Source: an uncultured Opitutia bacterium
GTDB taxonomy: Bacteria > Verrucomicrobiota > Verrucomicrobiia > Opitutales > UBA953
NCBI GenBank assembly: GCA_903919185.1
Contig: CAIXHF010000007.1
Location: 1-64,000, forward strand
DNA: 64,000 nt
Direction: 5' to 3'
A program made the translations under genes and the position numbers. The notes under the pieces were generated by a model. The model was not told the origin of the DNA, searched no databases, and saw nothing but the letters and a program-made list of their open reading frames with translations. Position 1 is the stretch's first letter. Each line of letters opens with the position of its first letter. Shown here one piece after another: positions 60,703 to 64,000 of the stretch.

Positions 60703-62097
60703 ATGTCTGCCAGTTCCCCGTTACCCCAACGCCGCATCCTCGGGCTGATTTTCCTGACGGTCTTCATGGATATCATCGGGTTCAGTATCGTTATCCCGCT
60801 GTTCCCCCACCTCCTGGATTACTACATCAAGGCCGAAGGGTCGGCGGGGACCTTGATTGGAGCCTTGAACGCGGCCGCTGAATGGATGGGTGGGGACACA
60901 GACTTTAAGAAGACCGTACTTTTCGGGGGGTTATTGAGCACTCTCTACTCACTGTTACAGTTTATATTCTCCCCGCTGTGGGGTGCACTCTCCGATCGGA
61001 TCGGCCGTCGCCGAGTCCTTACCCTGACTTTGGCCGGGAACGCCTTGTCCTACCTGGTTTGGATTTTTGCCGCGCAGTTTTGGGTCGTCGTGTTAACCCG
61101 GTTGGTCTGCGGCATGATGGCTGGTAATATTGCGGTTGCGAGCGCTGCGGCGGCGGACGTCACCGACGAGAAGGATCGTACTAAAGGGATGGCAGTGGTC
61201 GGCATCGCGATTGGCCTCGGCTTCGTGTTCGGACCAGTTATCGGCGGATTGGCGTCGTCTGTCACCCCCGCCGATTTCCTCGGCTTCTTCGGGATTGATC
61301 CCAAGTCCTTGCAATTAGCCCACGGAACGTTCCTCGGTTCCTTCGGGCTTAACCCTTTCTCGGTGCCGGCCCTCATCGCCGCGTCGATGGCGCTTCTAAA
61401 TTTTCTATTGGTCGTGAAATTCTTCCCGGAGACCTTGGCCCCAGAGCGACGGGCCGCCGCCGATGCCAAGCGGCCCTCGATTTTCGACCTCGCCACGGTC
61501 CGTTCTTCCGCCGTCCGTCGCACGTCCTTCGCCAATCTGGTTTACCAAGTCGCCTTCACCGGCATGGAGAACACCATCGTGTTCCTGACCTTCGCGCTGT
61601 TCGTCTACAGTCCGCGCGATAATGCGTGGCTCTTCCTTTTCAACGGCGCGTGCATGATCTTCGCCCAAGGCCTCGCCCGCCAGCTCGTCAAGCGACTGGG
61701 GCAGCGCAAAGTCATCATGCTGGGGATGCTGATCGCCGCCGTCGCCTTCTTCGTGGTCGCCTGGATTCCGGCCACGCCCGCCGTCGCCGGCGATGGCGCC
61801 AAGACGACCTTCTATCTTGGACTTGGCCTGATCTCCTTTGCGACGGGCCTGATCTTGCCGAGCGTATCGGCCCTCGTCTCGCTCTACTCGGATGCTTCCG
61901 AGCAGGGCCGTAATCTTGGCATCCTGCGTTCCGCTGGCTCATTGGCACGCGTCATCGGTCCGGTGACGGCAGCCTTACTTTATTTTCACTTCGGGTCTCA
62001 CTTCTGGGTCTACATCGGCGGCGCGTTGCTGATGTTGCCTGCGATCTGGGTCGTCCGCGGCCTACCTGAACCAGAATCCGAGCGACTAAAGGCTTAA
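60703..62097 (+). CDS. MFS transporter, TetA-like DHA1 family
   Basis: A 464-aa protein with about 12 membrane segments. It opens ILGLIFLTVFMDIIGFSIVI, and motif A reads GALSDRIGRRRVLTLTLAGN. The segment MAVVGIAIGLGFVFGPVIGG fits the TetA group. Two insertions (about residues 35-70 and 185-215) make it longer than typical TetA. I start at MSASSPLPQRR; the track's upstream codons overlap the divergent gene. Substrate unknown; resistance should not be assumed. Confidence 0.87.
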   Translation: MSASSPLPQRRILGLIFLTVFMDIIGFSIVIPLFPHLLDYYIKAEGSAGTLIGALNAAAEWMGGDTDFKKTVLFGGLLSTLYSLLQFIFSPLWGALSDRIGRRRVLTLTLAGNALSYLVWIFAAQFWVVVLTRLVCGMMAGNIAVASAAAADVTDEKDRTKGMAVVGIAIGLGFVFGPVIGGLASSVTPADFLGFFGIDPKSLQLAHGTFLGSFGLNPFSVPALIAASMALLNFLLVVKFFPETLAPERRAAADAKRPSIFDLATVRSSAVRRTSFANLVYQVAFTGMENTIVFLTFALFVYSPRDNAWLFLFNGACMIFAQGLARQLVKRLGQRKVIMLGMLIAAVAFFVVAWIPATPAVAGDGAKTTFYLGLGLISFATGLILPSVSALVSLYSDASEQGRNLGILRSAGSLARVIGPVTAALLYFHFGSHFWVYIGGALLMLPAIWVVRGLPEPESERLKA

Positions 62098-63437
62098 CCT
62101 TTAGCCAAGGATCGTCCGAGGGCGTCGCCGGCGCGGATGACGTGCATCAAGGCGATACCGCCGCGGAAGGCGCCGTGGAAATGGAGTCCGGGATTTTCTG
62201 CTTCGGCCCGGGACAAGGCCGCTTCGCGGCGTGATTGGTCGACGCCGTACTGAGGAATCGCCCGGTCCCAGCGTTGAATCCATTCCTTCTCGGGTGGGCC
62301 GCTGACGCCAAGGGTTTCCGAGAGTTCGCGGTCGACGGCGGCGCGGAGCTGTTCGTCTGTCTGGCGGGCGAGGGCGGGATAGCGAGCGCCGCCAATGAAG
62401 CAGCAAAGCAGGACTTTGCCGTCGGGCGTGCGGCCCGGGAGTACCGTGGAAGGGAAGAGGCACCCGAGGATTTGCCGCTTTTCCTTACCAGGGATGAGAT
62501 AGCCGAAACCATCGAGCGGATGGGCGACGGCCGAGCGGTCGTAGCCGCGAGCGACGACGGTCACGGGCGGCGCTTCGGCCCGCTCCCATTCCCGGAAAGT
62601 CTTTTTCAGTTCTTCATCGAAGGGCAGGGAAGCCCACTGCCAATGTGGCGCGGTCACAATCAGGTGTTTTGCGAAGGCACCTTCGTCTTGTCCCTGGGCG
62701 TTACGCCAAGCTACGTTCCAGCCGCGCGCGTCTTTTCGGATGAGCGTCGCCATCGAGCCTAACTGCAGCGCCTCGGTCTGGAGCGGGGCGGCCATAGCGT
62801 CGGCGAGTTGCTGCATGCCGGCCGGGAAGCCAATAATCTGTCGGCCCTTGGGCGGTTGGCGCATGAGCCCGAGGATGACGGAGCGGTGGCTGGCCTCGAG
62901 GGCTGGAATGGACGGGAAACTATTCGCCATGCACAGACGGCTCGGGTCGCCGGCGTGCACACCTGAAACCACGGGGTCCATGAGGAGGTCCGCGGCTTCG
63001 GCTCCAAAGCGCCGCGTCATGAACGCTTGCACCGTTTCTTCGGCGGTGCCGCCGCAGGGCCGGAAGATTTCCGAGATAAAGCGGAGCTTACCGCGCCAGC
63101 TAAGCAGGTCGCCTTTGAATAGGGACGTCGGCTTATTGGTCAGCGCATGTAGCTTCCCTTTCGATAAGATGAAACGCTGGGCCGAGGCATGGTCCGCCAC
63201 TTGTACAGCCTTCCCCAGGCCGTAGCCGTCAAGGAGGGCTTGGTCCGCTTCTCCTTCGATTTGGAGCGTGTTGGGGCCCGTCTCGACGAGCCAGCCCGCC
63301 TCACGGACGGTCCGAATCGATCCGCCCGGACGGTTCGATGGTTCGATGACCTTCACTTGGGCCCCTTTTCTCACCATGGCATTGGCCACCGCCAAGCCGG
63401 CGGGACCAGCGCCCAAGATGATGGCATCCAGTTGCAT
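62094..63437 (-). CDS. hemG: Protoporphyrinogen oxidase (oxygen-dependent, HemY type)
   Basis: A 447-aa FAD enzyme oxidising protoporphyrinogen IX. The dinucleotide motif is AIILGAGPAGLAVANAMVRK, followed by RPGGSIRT and VETGPNTLQ. The C-terminus carries the second FAD block HFHGAFRGGIALMHVIRAGD. I start at MQLDAIILG; the 134 earlier codons of the track are antisense to the next gene. It converges on the MFS gene with overlapping stops (TTAA). It links to ctaA and ctaB in making heme. Confidence 0.93.
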   Translation of the reverse strand: MQLDAIILGAGPAGLAVANAMVRKGAQVKVIEPSNRPGGSIRTVREAGWLVETGPNTLQIEGEADQALLDGYGLGKAVQVADHASAQRFILSKGKLHALTNKPTSLFKGDLLSWRGKLRFISEIFRPCGGTAEETVQAFMTRRFGAEAADLLMDPVVSGVHAGDPSRLCMANSFPSIPALEASHRSVILGLMRQPPKGRQIIGFPAGMQQLADAMAAPLQTEALQLGSMATLIRKDARGWNVAWRNAQGQDEGAFAKHLIVTAPHWQWASLPFDEELKKTFREWERAEAPPVTVVARGYDRSAVAHPLDGFGYLIPGKEKRQILGCLFPSTVLPGRTPDGKVLLCCFIGGARYPALARQTDEQLRAAVDRELSETLGVSGPPEKEWIQRWDRAIPQYGVDQSRREAALSRAEAENPGLHFHGAFRGGIALMHVIRAGDALGRSLAKG

Positions 63438-63504
63438 GCTTCTAGGACAACGGCCCACACGAAGGTTGGCAACCCTGCGTCCATTGGTATGTCTGGATTC
63501 CTTG

Positions 63505-64000
63505 ATGAAGCACTTCTGGCTACTCTTTGCCCCCCTCTGGGTATTTGCCGATACGGTGACTTTGTCGGATGGCACTTTCTTACGCGGTAAAATTGAGCGC
63601 GCTGCCGATGGGTATCTGGAGGTCAGCGTGCCCGCGCTCGGTGGCTTACCGCAACGGATTCCCCTGACGAAAGTCGAGTCATTCCGGACTGAGTCCGCGG
63701 TCGCCGTCAGTGTGGGCGGAGTGGTGCAGCGAGGCATTGCCTCGGCGGTCGCGGGTCGAGTGGCCTCTTCCGGGGGCGTTGAAACTTGCGACCTTAACGG
63801 GAAGTTCGAGCTGTGGCGTGAGCCGGAGCTCCGGCCCATGGAGCTGCGCGGACAGCGTCAGTGGACCATCCAGGCGGACTTCGACCTTTCGGGTCGCTCG
63901 GGTGCGACACAAGGCAGTGGCTTCAGCGCGGGCTTTCAAGCGAAGGGCGTCCGCGAGGTTGATACGCTCCTGGCGAGCATCCGGGTTGTACGCACGAGCG
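63505..64000 (+). CDS. Exported DUF481-type protein, 3' end beyond the window
   Basis: I translated this partial gene directly; it is missing from the track. The visible 165 codons start with a signal peptide (MKHFWLLFAPLWVFAD). A small beta part follows (TVTLSDGTFLRGKI), then WTIQADFDLSGRSGATQGSG, which matches the start of the DUF481/YdiY outer-membrane beta-barrel family. It is divergent from protoporphyrinogen oxidase. Confidence 0.75.
   Translation, partial: MKHFWLLFAPLWVFADTVTLSDGTFLRGKIERAADGYLEVSVPALGGLPQRIPLTKVESFRTESAVAVSVGGVVQRGIASAVAGRVASSGGVETCDLNGKFELWREPELRPMELRGQRQWTIQADFDLSGRSGATQGSGFSAGFQAKGVREVDTLLASIRVVRTS

Noticed and set aside
62094-63839. 581-aa version of protoporphyrinogen oxidase
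   Set aside because: The first 134 codons are antisense to the signal peptide and domain start of the DUF481-type gene; the FAD motif begins at MQLDAIILG.

Overview
The window is a gene-dense stretch of bacterial chromosome, high in GC by eye. It looks like Verrucomicrobiota, probably Opitutae. Three things point there: a large pseudopilin-like protein of the Verru_Chthon cassette A type (6206-10087), a double-length tandem-fused UvrA (1854 aa, an architecture I know from Chlamydiae), and a secreted DUF1080 protein. The placement is inference; no rRNA or tRNA is present to confirm it. I see no phage, insertion sequence or CRISPR array.

Layout. 1-4888 (minus) runs clpP, a rhomboid protease, prc, a terminator, then a truncated galM. 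5056-11887 (plus) has an orphan ABC ATPase, the cassette-A protein, a MATE exporter and a small unknown. rplU-rpmA (minus) lies opposite a gamma-carbonic-anhydrase-like gene coupled to an unknown conserved gene. 14254-16447 (minus) holds a DUF1080 protein and an NtrC-type regulator, with a SanA-like gene leaving divergently. From 32570 down to 17230 almost everything is on the minus strand in close succession: TPR protein, sufE, ctaA, ctaB, 5-FCL, uvrA, a membrane-anchored transglutaminase-like protein, pdxJ, acpS, a decayed nnr gene and dprA.

32744-51185 (plus) is a fused str-S10-spc-alpha ribosomal cluster: rpsL-rpsG-fusA-rpsJ, rplC to rplO, secY, map, rpsM-rpsK-rpsD-rpoA-rplQ, closed by a strong terminator. 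It has unusual features. A gene for a small exported protein sits between rpsS and rplV. A structured leader with repeated GCAA-loop hairpins precedes rplC. uS5 and uS11 have long low-complexity N-termini. There are no rpmD, rpmJ, infA, adk or tuf genes, and almost no start codon has a Shine-Dalgarno sequence.

After the cluster (plus) come a zinc-ribbon membrane protein, guaA, dnaX with an A9 slippage site, a YfcE-type phosphodiesterase coupled to hrpB, a 42-aa Tat-signal peptide ORF, a DnaQ-like exonuclease and mdh with its terminator. The right end has a DUF362 protein (minus), an MFS exporter (plus), protoporphyrinogen oxidase (minus) and the start of a DUF481-type protein (plus).

The observations I rate highest are the exported protein inside the S10 operon, the rplC leader, the internally deleted nnr remnant between acpS and dprA, and the dnaX slippage site.
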